A stretch of DNA of 64,000 bases from Bacteroidota bacterium (GCA_025361565.1 JANYKN010000175.1:62001-126000), one strand, 5' to 3'. Numbered from the stretch's first letter, positions 1-9,356 are shown. The notes: a model not told the origin generated them from the sequence alone. Numbers and translations: made by a program.

Positions 1-1568
1 TTTTGACTAAGTGCTTGATAAAGTGCTATTTCCTTTTGATGACAATTCCAATATTCCATTTTTTCTTTATGGGTAGAAATCAAATCTGCCAATTGCGTAT
101 CGATATTTGCAGCCAACAAATGCAAACCTTTAATTACTTCCAAATCGAGTGCTTTTGATTTTATAATTAGCTGTTGATGTACATTCTTTTGATTTTCGAT
201 ATATTCAATAGTAATTGGTATGAACCCAATGAGCTTTTTACTGATTTTATTGGTTAAATTGGTAATGATTCCATTTTCTATAAGCATTTGATTGGTTATT
301 TCCATTGAAATCAGTTCATTATTCGAAATTTTATTATCGATAATTTTTGAAATAAATAGTTTATTGATTTCAGATTTTAATAACCAATTTACAGGCTTGT
401 TACGGCCAAGTTTTTCATGTGCTTTTGCAAAGGCACCGCTAACAATAGCAGCATAAGTTGAAATTTCAAGAGCCATTGAAAAGCCGGCAATGAGTGATGC
501 AAAGCGATTTATTTTTCTGCTGCCAAAACATCGCATCAACTCAAGTGATTCTCTCTGCTTTTGAAGATGTGTTCCGCCACCAATCGTGCCAATAACAAGG
601 GCTGGAAGGTTTAATGATACATATAATCCATCACCCGCTTTTTCAAGATTAAGAATTCCGATCGCAGACTCATGAATTGAACCTAAATCCTGACCAGTAG
701 CCACAAAAATAGCAGCAATAGCATTGGCAACATTGATATTGTAACCCATCATTCCATCTATAGTGGCCATAGCTTTTGAAGAATGATAAAATGCAAGCAT
801 ATCATCTGCTGTAGTTCGCAATACTTTTCTAATTACTTCATCGGTAAGGTTGCATTCGGCTGTAACATGCACTCCCCTACCTTCGAGTATTGAATATTGC
901 GATATTTTTTTATCAGAAGCCCCGTTTCCTTCCAGAGTAAAGCGTTCAATTGATATTTCAGTTTCATTTTGAAAAGTTTCAGCAATCCACAAAATGGCAT
1001 GCCAGGTGCAGGTAGTTGTCATATTTTGCCCCGAAGCATCACCTGTTGAATATACAAATTTGAGATGAACCCCTTTTCCAATCATTATTGGTTTTATTTC
1101 CAATAATTTAGCATGATTTGAATAATTGCTCGTTATTTCTTTTATCAATCTGAAATTTTTCCCAATCCATTGTAAAAATATTTTGGCGTTATTGAGATCT
1201 GAAAAAATAAATAAAGGAGCCCGAACCATACGCTGATGCAATATTGCAGCATTAAAGCCACCGCTTTGGCTGATGGCTTTTGCACCACGGTTCATGCTGG
1301 CAACCATGGCACCTTCCAGAGTGCCTGCAGCTGTATAAACAAGTTCTTCGCCTTTATCATGCTTATATAATAATGGGCCCACGATGCCTAGAGGTATTTC
1401 TACAGAACCGATAAATGATTCAATATTATTTTGAATTTCGGAAATATTCAATTGGTAATCAGAAATTGAATTGATTTTATGACCTTCAGATTCCAGGTAA
1501 TCGTGCCTCATTTTAATGGCAGATGGCAGAATTAGGCCACGTCCGGGAATAATTGGAATGTTTTCCAT
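1..1568 (-). CDS. HMG-CoA reductase, class I-type, with C-terminal extension (partial, cut by left edge)
   Basis: Reduces HMG-CoA to mevalonate, the committed step of mevalonate-route isoprenoid synthesis. ATG at 1568-1566, open to the window edge (about 522 codons seen). Class I landmarks are in order: IPLGIVGPL near residue 58, TLEGAMVAS with the catalytic Glu near 85, STGDASGQNM near 174, GASDKK with the Lys near 220, TGQD with the Asp near 294, TIGGGTHL near 328, and AHEKLGR with the catalytic His near 384. The catalytic domain normally ends soon after that His, but this frame continues at least 130 residues more, including QLIIKSKA, which may be the start of a fused domain. Its nature cannot be judged because the gene is cut. 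The neighbour on the right is a tRNA gene. Confidence 0.9.
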   Translation of the reverse strand, partial: MENIPIIPGRGLILPSAIKMRHDYLESEGHKINSISDYQLNISEIQNNIESFIGSVEIPLGIVGPLLYKHDKGEELVYTAAGTLEGAMVASMNRGAKAISQSGGFNAAILHQRMVRAPLFIFSDLNNAKIFLQWIGKNFRLIKEITSNYSNHAKLLEIKPIMIGKGVHLKFVYSTGDASGQNMTTTCTWHAILWIAETFQNETEISIERFTLEGNGASDKKISQYSILEGRGVHVTAECNLTDEVIRKVLRTTADDMLAFYHSSKAMATIDGMMGYNINVANAIAAIFVATGQDLGSIHESAIGILNLEKAGDGLYVSLNLPALVIGTIGGGTHLQKQRESLELMRCFGSRKINRFASLIAGFSMALEISTYAAIVSGAFAKAHEKLGRNKPVNWLLKSEINKLFISKIIDNKISNNELISMEITNQMLIENGIITNLTNKISKKLIGFIPITIEYIENQKNVHQQLIIKSKALDLEVIKGLHLLAANIDTQLADLISTHKEKMEYWNCHQKEIALYQALSQ

Positions 1569-1710
1569 ATTTTAATATTGAATTCAAGATTGAGCTAAAG
1601 TAATATTTTTTGTGGTTTGAAAATTAAATGATAGGTGTTTTTAAGTGCAGAAGTTATGTATTGCGTTAACGATTAGAACAAACGGAAGCTTGTGGGAGTA
1701 GTAAAATCTG

Positions 1711-1785
1711 TGGGCATTACTGGATTCGAACCAGTGACTTCCACCCTGTCAAGGTGACACTCTAAACCAACTGAGTTAAATGCCC
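1711..1785 (-). tRNA. tRNA-Val (anticodon GAC)
   Basis: Folds as a full cloverleaf on the reverse strand: acceptor stem GGGCATT/AATGCCC, D stem ACTC/GAGT, anticodon stem TCACC/GGTGG (one T-G wobble), loop TTGACAG with anticodon GAC, T stem ACTGG/CCAGT with loop TTCGAAT, discriminator A. CCA is not encoded. A second, disrupted copy lies about 200 bp away at 1924-2054. Confidence 0.93.
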
Positions 1786-1923
1786 ATATTTTAAGGGACA
1801 CAAAAATAGAAAAATAATTTTGATTTAAAAATATAAGCCCTGGAATAAATAGTTTGCACAGTAATTTGCTGAATCAGGAGTGAATTTAATTCAAATCATT
1901 CAAATATTGGAATTTTTTGGTGT

Positions 1924-2054
1924 GTGCATTACTGGATTATTCGCCCGAAAAGGGCTCATGAGGTTCAATCCTTCCTATCGTCAGGCTCGAACGTTCGAAC
2001 CAGTGACTTCCACCCTGTCAAGGTGACACTCTAAACCAACTGAGTTAAATGCCC
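1924..2054 (-). pseudogene. second tRNA-Val(GAC) copy with an insertion of about 57 bp in the T arm
   Basis: From the 5' acceptor strand through the anticodon arm and into the T loop this copy is identical to the tRNA at 1711-1785. At the T loop, after TTCGAA, foreign sequence occupies about 1937-1993, after which TCCAGTAATG resumes. The 3' acceptor strand reads AATGCAC instead of AATGCCC, giving one mismatch. The insert contains a GCCC/GGGC hairpin and a TTCGAGCCTGACGATAGG segment, and CGAA occurs at both of its edges. The interrupted T arm plus the acceptor mismatch argue for a dead gene rather than a processed one. Confidence 0.8.
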
Positions 2055-2150
2055 ATATTTTTAAGGGAGACAAAAATAGGAAAACAATTTCGATTTTAAT
2101 AAAATAAGGTAAGGAATATATAGATTTCATTTTTAGTATGATGCTAATAT

Positions 2151-2181
2151 TTTGTTTTCTGGGATTTTGAACCTAATTTTG
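2151..2181 (+). promoter_or_regulatory. Bacteroidota-type promoter for the cyclophilin lipoprotein gene
   Basis: TTTG at 2151-2154, 19 bases, then TAATTTTG at 2174-2181. This fits the phylum consensus TTTG / TAnnTTTG and lies about 40 bases before the ATG at 2222. Confidence 0.5.
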
Positions 2182-2221
2182 AAGACTTATTTAAAATACA
2201 ATTGTTTTAATCTTTAAAAAA

Positions 2222-3076
2222 ATGAAAATGAACCTTATCAAATTCAAATTGTTGATATTTACCTCTTTAGTTATTTTTATTTCAGCATGTTCAGCACAAA
2301 AAAAGGATAGCCATCCAGGTGTTCAAGTGAAAATTAAAACAACAGCGGGAGATATAATCATTAAACTTTACGATGAAACCCCATTGCATCAGAAAAATTT
2401 CATTAAACTGGTAAACGAAAAATATTATGATGGAACCCTTTTTCACCGGGTTATCAAAGATTTTATGATACAAGCCGGAGATCCAGATTCAAGAACAGCC
2501 AAAAAAGGTCAGTCATTGGGTAGCGGTGGTCCAGATTATACTATTGATGCAGAGTTCAACCCAATTTTGTTTCATAAAAAAGGTGCATTATCGGCGGCAA
2601 GAACTGGTGATGAAGTAAACCCTGAAAAAAAATCATCCGGTTCGCAGTTCTATATTGTACAAGGAAAAACTTATAAAGACGAAGAATTGCTACAATTGGA
2701 AAAACAATTGGGCTTGGGTTCATTAGTGCCACTGGTAAGAGAATATATTCAGAAACCTGAAAATTCATCTATAATGGAAAAAATTCAAGCCAAACAAAAG
2801 GCAGGAGATCAGGCAGGATTTGACCGGATTTTAGATTCGGTCACCCTAATAATTAAAGCTCAACATCCTGAATTAAAAGGATTTAAATTTTCGGAAGAAC
2901 AAAAAAAAGTATATAAAACAATTGGAGGCACTCCATTTCTGGATATGAATTATACTGTTTTTGGTGAAGTAATTGAAGGGCTTGATATTGTTGATAAAAT
3001 TTCATTGGTCAAAACCGATCAAAATGATAGACCTGTCGATGATATTAAGATTATTTCAATGGAAATTTTAAAATGA
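2222..3076 (+). CDS. cyclophilin-type peptidyl-prolyl cis-trans isomerase, lipoprotein
   Basis: Catalyses cis-trans isomerisation of prolyl bonds in extracytoplasmic proteins. 284 aa. The N-terminus is a lipoprotein signal with lipobox ISAC (Cys23), so the mature protein is membrane anchored. The cyclophilin fold starts near residue 38 with FHRVIKDFMIQAGD near 74-87, GALSAARTGDEVNP and GSQFYIV near 140-146, and the final strands (FGEVIEGLDIVDKI) near 247-260. Between these blocks, about residues 150-235, sits a long charged insertion that simple cyclophilins lack but that occurs in Bacteroidota homologues. ATG at 2222; the nearby ATG at 2228 is an alternative. It stands alone, followed by palindromic repeats and pheS. 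Confidence 0.9.
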   Translation: MKMNLIKFKLLIFTSLVIFISACSAQKKDSHPGVQVKIKTTAGDIIIKLYDETPLHQKNFIKLVNEKYYDGTLFHRVIKDFMIQAGDPDSRTAKKGQSLGSGGPDYTIDAEFNPILFHKKGALSAARTGDEVNPEKKSSGSQFYIVQGKTYKDEELLQLEKQLGLGSLVPLVREYIQKPENSSIMEKIQAKQKAGDQAGFDRILDSVTLIIKAQHPELKGFKFSEEQKKVYKTIGGTPFLDMNYTVFGEVIEGLDIVDKISLVKTDQNDRPVDDIKIISMEILK

Positions 3077-3083
3077 GAAATTA

Positions 3084-3107
3084 GCACTTCGACTGCGCTC
3101 AGTGACC
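3084..3107. repeat. short palindromic repeat, TTCGAC/GCTCAG family
   Basis: GCACTTCGACTGCGCTCAGT, then GACC, followed by AAAATTGGAAATT. The same unit recurs at 3122-3145 and 4269-4292, each with the same trailing AAAATTGGAAATT. TCGACTGCGCTCAGTGA can pair imperfectly on itself. Relatives sharing TTCGAC and GCTCAG are scattered through the window, including inside the ABC gene fragments. Confidence 0.8.
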
Positions 3108-3121
3108 AAAATTGGAAATTA

Positions 3122-3145
3122 GCACTTCGACTGTGCTCAGTGACC
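3122..3145. repeat. short palindromic repeat, second tandem copy
   Basis: One-base variant (TGTGCTCAG) of the element at 3084, lying 38 bp after it. Together they form a short tandem pair between the cyclophilin gene and pheS. Confidence 0.8.
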
Positions 3146-3256
3146 AAAATTGGAAATTCTATATTAGAAATTCGAAATTGATCATTGGCAATTATTTGTA
3201 CTTAGACTCAGAGAAGGAAAGATAATAGATATTTGAAATTAAAATCAGGAATTAAG

Positions 3257-4264
3257 ATGATAAACAAAATTCAGGGATTGATAACAGAAGTAGAGGCCTT
3301 TTCTTCGGCAAATGTGGAAGAAATTGAGCAATTCAGGATTAAATTCCTTTCAAAAAAAGGAATAGTTACCGATTTGTTCAATGAATTTAAAAACGTTCCA
3401 CAAGATGCAAAAAAAGAGTTTGGTTTGGTACTTAACATCCTGAAAAACAAAGCACAGGAAAAAGTTGAGTTCTTAAAACAAAATATTGAAGAAGATGAAA
3501 GCGGTAAAGTAAAAATTGATTTGAGCTTACCGGGCGATATTGAAACCCTTGGAACCCGACACCCCATTTCGATTGTAAGGAATGAAATTATTGAAATTTT
3601 CACACGTCTTGGTTTCACTATTTCTGAAGGTCCGGAAATCGAGGATGACTGGCATGTATTTTCGGCACTCAATTTTGCCGAAGACCATCCGGCACGCGAT
3701 ATGCAGGATACTTTTTTTATTGAAAAAAATCCGGATATTTTATTGCGTACACATACCTCATCGGTTCAGGTAAGGGTTATGGAAAATGAAAAACCTCCAA
3801 TCCGTACCATTTCTCCAGGCAGGGTATTCCGCAACGAGGCTATTTCGGCGCGTGCACATTGTATTTTCCACCAGGTTGAAGGATTGTATATTGATACCAA
3901 TGTTTCGTTTGCTGATTTAAAACAAACACTTTTATATTTTGCAAAAGAATTATTTGGCGAAAAGACACAAATCAGACTTCGCCCTTCTTTTTTCCCATTT
4001 ACGGAACCTTCGGCAGAAATGGATATTTCGTGCTCACTTTGTGGAGGAAAAGGCTGTAATGTATGCAAATATACAGGCTGGCTCGAAATTTTGGGTTGTG
4101 GAATGGTTGATCCCAACGTTTTGGAAAGCAACGGAATAGATAGTGTAAAATATACTGGTTTTGCTTTTGGTATGGGCATTGAGCGAATTACTATGTTAAA
4201 ATATGGCGTTAGGGATTTGCGGCTTTATTTTGAGAATGATGTGAGGTTTTTGAGGCAGTTTTGA
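3257..4264 (+). CDS. pheS: phenylalanine-tRNA ligase alpha subunit
   Basis: Charges tRNA-Phe with phenylalanine as part of the alpha2beta2 enzyme in the cytoplasm. 335 aa from the ATG at 3257. A TTG 24 bases upstream extends the frame but adds residues unlike the family start. An N-terminal coiled-coil tRNA-binding region is followed by the class II synthetase core: motif 1 near HPISIVRNEI, motif 2 around RTHTSSVQVR and FRNEAISARAHCIFHQVEG, then FPFTEPSAEMDISC, a Cys cluster (CSLCGGKGCNVCKYTGW) and motif 3 GFAFGMGIERITML at the C-terminus. pheT is not adjacent, so the two subunits are encoded apart here. A bidirectional terminator follows. Confidence 0.97.
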   Translation: MINKIQGLITEVEAFSSANVEEIEQFRIKFLSKKGIVTDLFNEFKNVPQDAKKEFGLVLNILKNKAQEKVEFLKQNIEEDESGKVKIDLSLPGDIETLGTRHPISIVRNEIIEIFTRLGFTISEGPEIEDDWHVFSALNFAEDHPARDMQDTFFIEKNPDILLRTHTSSVQVRVMENEKPPIRTISPGRVFRNEAISARAHCIFHQVEGLYIDTNVSFADLKQTLLYFAKELFGEKTQIRLRPSFFPFTEPSAEMDISCSLCGGKGCNVCKYTGWLEILGCGMVDPNVLESNGIDSVKYTGFAFGMGIERITMLKYGVRDLRLYFENDVRFLRQF

Positions 4265-4268
4265 TTTG

Positions 4269-4292
4269 GCACTTCGACTGCGCTCAGTGACC
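4269..4292. repeat. short palindromic repeat after pheS
   Basis: Same sequence as the element at 3084, followed by the same AAAATTGGAAATT. It sits 5 bp after the pheS stop, so elements of this family flank pheS on both sides. Confidence 0.8.
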
Positions 4293-4345
4293 AAAATTGG
4301 AAATTAGGCATTAGAAATTAGATTAAAATCAACATACTGAAAATG

Positions 4346-4382
4346 GAAAAGCCAGGTAATTTATACCTGGCTTTTCTTTTTA
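4346..4382. terminator. bidirectional intrinsic terminator between pheS and the M6 protease gene
   Basis: AAAAGCCAGGTA, short loop, TACCTGGCTTTT followed by a T-rich run, with an A-run on the other side. It can terminate the two converging genes. Confidence 0.85.
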
Positions 4383-4413
4383 TTTATTTTGAAATAAGTT
4401 GCAATATAAAAAA

Positions 4414-7041
4414 TTATTCAATGATTAGTTTTTGATTTATAATTTCTTTATCGGCATGAATTGTAAGTAAATAGACACCTTTTGGTTTGCCAGATAAATC
4501 TAATATAAAATCTGTTGATTTTTTATAATTTTTAGAGTATACCAACTTTCCTGAAATATCGCTTACTTCTATTTTTATTTTATCAAATGTTTTTTGGGTA
4601 TTTACCTGAAAAATACCATTAGATGGATTGGGGTAAATTAATAAACCCTTGATGCTAATTTCTGGACCAGTTGAAGTAAGCGCTGGCCCAATCCTCAATT
4701 TGTCGAGATAACAATTATAGCCAAATTCAGATCTAAACAAAAACCCGATTTTCAAATTAGCTTGACCAAGTGCTTCTGCAGGCAAACTGTAGTCTTGCTG
4801 GGTCCATCCGGTAGTAGTGCTATATCGTTGATAATCTGGTCCGTTAGTCCAATTAATGCCATCTGTTGACCATTGTAGAGTCATTTTGTCCGATTCAGTG
4901 GTTTCTTTATCTCTGTGCCAGGCAAAACTAACAGTTAATTCAGTTTGTCCTGATGTTGAGAAATAAGGACTAGAAAGTCTCATCTCATTTCCGACACCAC
5001 AATCCATTGAATTAAATTTAATCATATGACTACCTTCATTTGGAGTGGTAATTGGATAGTCGGAAGATTCTACCTGTGTAATAGAGGCTGGTGATCTTTC
5101 CGTATTCCCCAGAGTTACTAACTCAACAGCCCAACATGGCGATATATCGCTGCCATTAAAACCATGTACAAACGGAATTTGAGGAGTTGAGCAGGCGGTT
5201 GAGCTATTGGCTGAAATACCTGGAGAATACTCATTTGTACCGCTTTTGGACCAAATTCGATAATAATAATAAGTTCCGTCTGTCAATGAAGTGTGACTAT
5301 AAGAAGTGGCATTACCTGAATAAACTACAGCACCGGCTCCAGGGAGTTGATCTCCAAATGCATAACTAACACCTTTGGCAGGTGCCCCAATAATATCCGA
5401 TAAGGTATAAGCAACTAATACATCATTGTTATCTGTATTTAAGTTCCACGACAAATCAATTTGAGAAGTGGAAGCGGAAGTTGCAATAAAATTCTGAGGA
5501 ACTTTAACATCAGAAATATGAACATCAAATGAAATAGTATTACCGGCAGAGGTAATATTGTTAATTTCTAAACCTCCCAGAAATCCATTATGCAAAAAAC
5601 TATTGGGGTTGGTGGCATCATTAATACTAGTTCGGTTAACATCGGATGTAAAATTAGCATTAGTTAATATGCCATCGAGCAGATTGGTTCCTTCAGGCCG
5701 ATAAATATAAACTTCATCAAAAATGCTTACATTGTCGAACTGGGAATTTCCAATAAAATCAGTATTTATACGATAAACTAAAAGTCCATCACCAGGTAAG
5801 TTAGTCTCATAATTCCCACTTTTTTTCCGGTATTCAACAACAAAAAATTCTGTAGCAGAATTTGGTGATGCAATTTTAAAGCAATTGTTTGTCGATGATG
5901 TTAAAGGATTCAAAGAATAAGTTCCCGAAGCGGTAATTTCGGGGATGGATGCAATCCAGGCTCCTCCGGCATATTTCCATTTCATATAAGCTCCCATGTG
6001 TCCACCTCCGGATTCCATGATATCCCAAGGGCCAACAGGGGCAAGAGTACTTTCATTGTAATGGTATAAATCAGGTGCTCCAAGTGCATGGAACATTTCG
6101 TGGCACAATGTAGAAACCTGAACCTGATTTTCCGGTTGAAAGGTATAACCATAAACCCTTTTGCCATTAATATTTACCGTTTGACTAGTTAAGGACCAAC
6201 GATGCGCCCACAGCAAATCATTCCAACCTCCGGAATTACCTTTAATCATAAAACAAACATTATCAACATCTCCATCTCCATCGGCATCAATATTTAATCC
6301 GGCATCGACCGGAGAATTACTATTGATCCAGGTAACCGCATCTGCAAGTAATTGGTGCTCCCTTGTTTTTTTATCTGTATCATTATTATAACCGATCAAA
6401 TTGGTTGTGGCATTGTATGGCTGAAAATATTTCCTGCTGTGTGAATCCTGGTATGAGGCATTCGAAGTTGCCGGAGTAAGACAGACCGGATAATGTGTAC
6501 TGCTTATGGTCAAATTATTATATGAAACCTCATCGTAATAAGCTTTTAAACTAATGCCTGTTGTTGGATTTAGCTTATTATCATAAATATCTCTGGCAGT
6601 AGAAATTTCCGATTCTCCCGAAAAGCGGATATAAATAACAATATTGTTTAAAATTCCGGAATGAGGTGCAAGTGCCGAACCTGTTGATTTAAGTGTGTTT
6701 GGAACCTGATAGCTTTGAACTTTTTTTTGATATTCAGCATTGGAAATTTTAGCCCATTTTATTAGACCAACACTTTCGGGTTTAACCTGGTTTATTTTAT
6801 AAACCGAAGGAATTAATTTTCCATTTTCCTTGGTGGCATAATAATAATAACCATCAGGAGCCTGAATAAATGTATATCCTTCCTGATCGTGTATCCAGTT
6901 GAAAAATTCATCGCCCGAAGCAAAACATTCAATAACTTCGCCATTGGGCTGTGTAATGGAACAAGGTAAATATCGAAATGGAGCTGCATTCAATAATGAA
7001 CACCAAATCGAAAATAATAAAAAGAGTAAAATTTTTTTCAT
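4414..7041 (-). CDS. secreted M6-family metalloprotease with type IX secretion C-terminal signal
   Basis: Zinc endopeptidase exported to the cell surface or medium. 875 aa. Signal peptide at residues 1-19 ending LLNA. The M6 (immune inhibitor A-like) catalytic domain holds the zinc motif HEMFH at residues 314-318, followed by GAPDLYHY and WDIMESGGG. An Asp-rich DADGDGDVDN near 252 is a likely calcium site. A fibronectin III-like domain lies near 515-615 and a jellyroll/MAM-like domain near 630-790. The last 80 residues form a type IX sorting domain (LLIYPNPSNGIFQV, ending KLIIE). The gene starts 11 bp after the lipoprotein gene, so the two are probably cotranscribed. Confidence 0.93.
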   Translation of the reverse strand: MKKILLFLLFSIWCSLLNAAPFRYLPCSITQPNGEVIECFASGDEFFNWIHDQEGYTFIQAPDGYYYYATKENGKLIPSVYKINQVKPESVGLIKWAKISNAEYQKKVQSYQVPNTLKSTGSALAPHSGILNNIVIYIRFSGESEISTARDIYDNKLNPTTGISLKAYYDEVSYNNLTISSTHYPVCLTPATSNASYQDSHSRKYFQPYNATTNLIGYNNDTDKKTREHQLLADAVTWINSNSPVDAGLNIDADGDGDVDNVCFMIKGNSGGWNDLLWAHRWSLTSQTVNINGKRVYGYTFQPENQVQVSTLCHEMFHALGAPDLYHYNESTLAPVGPWDIMESGGGHMGAYMKWKYAGGAWIASIPEITASGTYSLNPLTSSTNNCFKIASPNSATEFFVVEYRKKSGNYETNLPGDGLLVYRINTDFIGNSQFDNVSIFDEVYIYRPEGTNLLDGILTNANFTSDVNRTSINDATNPNSFLHNGFLGGLEINNITSAGNTISFDVHISDVKVPQNFIATSASTSQIDLSWNLNTDNNDVLVAYTLSDIIGAPAKGVSYAFGDQLPGAGAVVYSGNATSYSHTSLTDGTYYYYRIWSKSGTNEYSPGISANSSTACSTPQIPFVHGFNGSDISPCWAVELVTLGNTERSPASITQVESSDYPITTPNEGSHMIKFNSMDCGVGNEMRLSSPYFSTSGQTELTVSFAWHRDKETTESDKMTLQWSTDGINWTNGPDYQRYSTTTGWTQQDYSLPAEALGQANLKIGFLFRSEFGYNCYLDKLRIGPALTSTGPEISIKGLLIYPNPSNGIFQVNTQKTFDKIKIEVSDISGKLVYSKNYKKSTDFILDLSGKPKGVYLLTIHADKEIINQKLIIE

Positions 7042-7052
7042 TTTGAATAGGA

Positions 7053-7550
7053 TTAGTTTATGATTTTGAATTCTTTTGTGAGACTTAGCTTATTTATTCC
7101 ATCAAAACTATATTCGATTAAAATACGATATAATCCAATAGTAGACTTATTTTCAATAGTTAATTGAATACCATTTTCCTGCATTTTACCACACCAACTT
7201 TCTAATTGGTTCCAATTTATAACATGTTTTTCGGTAGGCTGCAGAATTAATGTCCTGGGTGGTGCAATGCAATTGGCTCCGCATGGACAGTACAAAATCC
7301 GGACTTTTCGCCATTTCCCATCTTCAAATTTTTCAATATTTTTAAGCCAGGGTCCAAATATTGTAATTGAGTTTTGACTATTGTTTATAAATTCAAATGT
7401 TGCAGGATCTCCTGATCTAATTTCTTTCTCAACCTTAAATTCTATTTTATCATTCTTTTTAGGCATTTGTTCCTCACCAACTACTTTTTTATGGAAGCTG
7501 CACTGCACAAATAATGGTAATAAGAAAATGAATATCAATATTTTTTGCAT
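7053..7550 (-). CDS. small lipoprotein of unknown function
   Basis: About 165 aa from the Met that begins MQKILIFIFLLPLFVQC. An upstream Met at 7583 would add 11 residues but spoils the signal peptide. The lipobox ends FVQC, so it is likely lipidated. The body is predicted beta-rich with ATFEFINNSQNSITIFGP, like the small immunoglobulin-fold lipoproteins with a 'strengthened by fullness of bonds' core, and has a CPCGANC cluster and a later WCGK. No specific family was recognised. It lies between the transporter and the M6 protease gene in the same direction, so a link to peptide breakdown or uptake is possible but only inferred. Confidence 0.75.
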   Translation of the reverse strand: MQKILIFIFLLPLFVQCSFHKKVVGEEQMPKKNDKIEFKVEKEIRSGDPATFEFINNSQNSITIFGPWLKNIEKFEDGKWRKVRILYCPCGANCIAPPRTLILQPTEKHVINWNQLESWCGKMQENGIQLTIENKSTIGLYRILIEYSFDGINKLSLTKEFKIIN

Positions 7551-7612
7551 TTTGGAAATGGTTTTAATTAAATGACATTTCAAATTTCAGTATTATTGGA
7601 ATATTTGAGTCA

Positions 7613-9238
7613 TTATTCAGCTTTTACTTCATTTTTAAAGGCATATCTATCATAGAAGAAAAGTGCTGTAACTGCAACAAGACCAACCAATAACACTACT
7701 ATCCAAATGGAAGATGGATTGTACTTATTCCACAAATAATTGGTAAGTTCATGGTTGGTCATTTTTAAATACCCTGCCAACTGGCTAAAAGTTTCATTAA
7801 TTGATTTAGATGGATCTAATTTAACACCCACCGATGTTGCTTCGAGTTTAACAATACTTGTTTTATCCGACATGGATTGATATACGGCTCCGGTGATGAT
7901 TCCGGCAAAGATATTCCCCAAAAAAACCGGGATAAAAGAGTATCCCATATAAACCCCTTTTTTATCCGAAGGCGCAATCCGACCAATGTATTCGGTTATT
8001 TTTGGTGAACCTGCCATTTCACCCAAACCGAAAATCAATAAGGCTATCATGGTAAATATCACATTTTGCGAAACCATTGTCAGAGCCATACCTATGGAAC
8101 ATACCAGAAAACCAATAATCATGGATTGCAGTGGGCGTAATCTCATCACCAAAGTGGAAACAGCTATTTGAAAAATAATAATATACATCGCATCCAGATT
8201 GGTGATAAACTCAGCATCCATCTGGTCTCCAGGCAATCCATAATTGGCTGTGATAAATGGAATCAAATGGTTGAAGAAATGATAAAGCGCAGAAGTGTCG
8301 ACCCATTGCGAAATAAAAACAGGCAAAGTATAGAACAATTGGAAATACATGGTCCAAAAACCGGCAACAATGAAAAGGAATGTAATGAATTTTGTATCGA
8401 AAAAAATACCTGTAATGTTTTCAAATACTTTTTGATTCGATTCGCCAATGGGAAGTTTGGCTACGAATTTTGTCCATCGCAAAGCCATTTTTTCTCCATA
8501 ATTGATAAAAAACAAAGGCAGTTCTATTGTCCATAAAATGAGAAATACAACAAACAAAGTTAAAAATGCAATAAGCGAAGTAAATAAAGTACCTATAATC
8601 CGCATCAGCACAGAAATTCCCCGCTCAAATTTGATATTGGAAACCGGTTCTTTGTAAAAAAACAGAAGGATAAAATTAACCATGATAAAACCGGCAGAAA
8701 TATAAAATACCAATTGTGGGGTATCTTTAAAAATAAGCGTAATCAGAGGGCCAAAAAATGCACCAATATTCACCATCATATAAAAAATTCCGAACCCGAT
8801 GGACGCAGTTTCATCTGTAGTGGTTTTTGAAACGGTTGCAGAAACAATGGGCTTAAATAATGCCGCACCTAGCGCAAGATAAAGGTAAATCAAAAATACC
8901 CCGGTAAACGACTTAAAAAGTGGCATGCTTATAAAGGCTGTGACATAAACCATAAAGGCAATAATCAACACATTTTTATAACCATATCTATCGGCAATAG
9001 AGCCTGTAAGTGTGGGCAGAAAATATAAAATGGCTGTTCCAACTCCCATGATAATACCCTTGTCTACCTGCGAAAGTTCCAGCCCACCTACATCGGCCGA
9101 CCCGGTTATGTAATTGGCAAATAACATAAAAAATCCGTACCATGCCCAGCGTTCAAATAGTTCTATGGAATTGGCAACCCAAAAGGTGCGTGGAAATTTT
9201 TTGAAAATGGAAATTTTTTCTGTATTGTTTTGTGCCAT
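7613..9238 (-). CDS. MFS transporter, POT/peptide-transporter-like
   Basis: Inner-membrane transporter, 541 aa, with at least twelve hydrophobic segments. Near residue 21 it has ELFER in the first helix, matching the ExxER proton-coupling motif of proton-dependent oligopeptide transporters, and the MFS loop signature GSIADRYGYK near residue 79. A long loop with ENITGIFFDTKF lies mid-protein. The likely job is proton-driven uptake of peptides or related solutes. Upstream of a lipoprotein and a secreted protease on the same strand, it would suit import of peptide products, which is inference. Confidence 0.85.
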   Translation of the reverse strand: MAQNNTEKISIFKKFPRTFWVANSIELFERWAWYGFFMLFANYITGSADVGGLELSQVDKGIIMGVGTAILYFLPTLTGSIADRYGYKNVLIIAFMVYVTAFISMPLFKSFTGVFLIYLYLALGAALFKPIVSATVSKTTTDETASIGFGIFYMMVNIGAFFGPLITLIFKDTPQLVFYISAGFIMVNFILLFFYKEPVSNIKFERGISVLMRIIGTLFTSLIAFLTLFVVFLILWTIELPLFFINYGEKMALRWTKFVAKLPIGESNQKVFENITGIFFDTKFITFLFIVAGFWTMYFQLFYTLPVFISQWVDTSALYHFFNHLIPFITANYGLPGDQMDAEFITNLDAMYIIIFQIAVSTLVMRLRPLQSMIIGFLVCSIGMALTMVSQNVIFTMIALLIFGLGEMAGSPKITEYIGRIAPSDKKGVYMGYSFIPVFLGNIFAGIITGAVYQSMSDKTSIVKLEATSVGVKLDPSKSINETFSQLAGYLKMTNHELTNYLWNKYNPSSIWIVVLLVGLVAVTALFFYDRYAFKNEVKAE

Positions 9239-9356
9239 TATCGATTTTTATAATTTATGTGCTAAATTAATGGTTTTGTTTGAATTATTTTATGACAAAT
9301 GATCGTTTTGCCAGTTAAGAGATACAGGTTACAGGTTTGGGAGACTTAAACATATT

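Noticed and set aside
1937-1993. T-loop insert of the second tRNA-Val as a self-splicing or archaeal-type intron
   Set aside because: It is in the T arm, not the anticodon loop, is only 57 bp, lacks group I features, and the acceptor stem has a mismatch.
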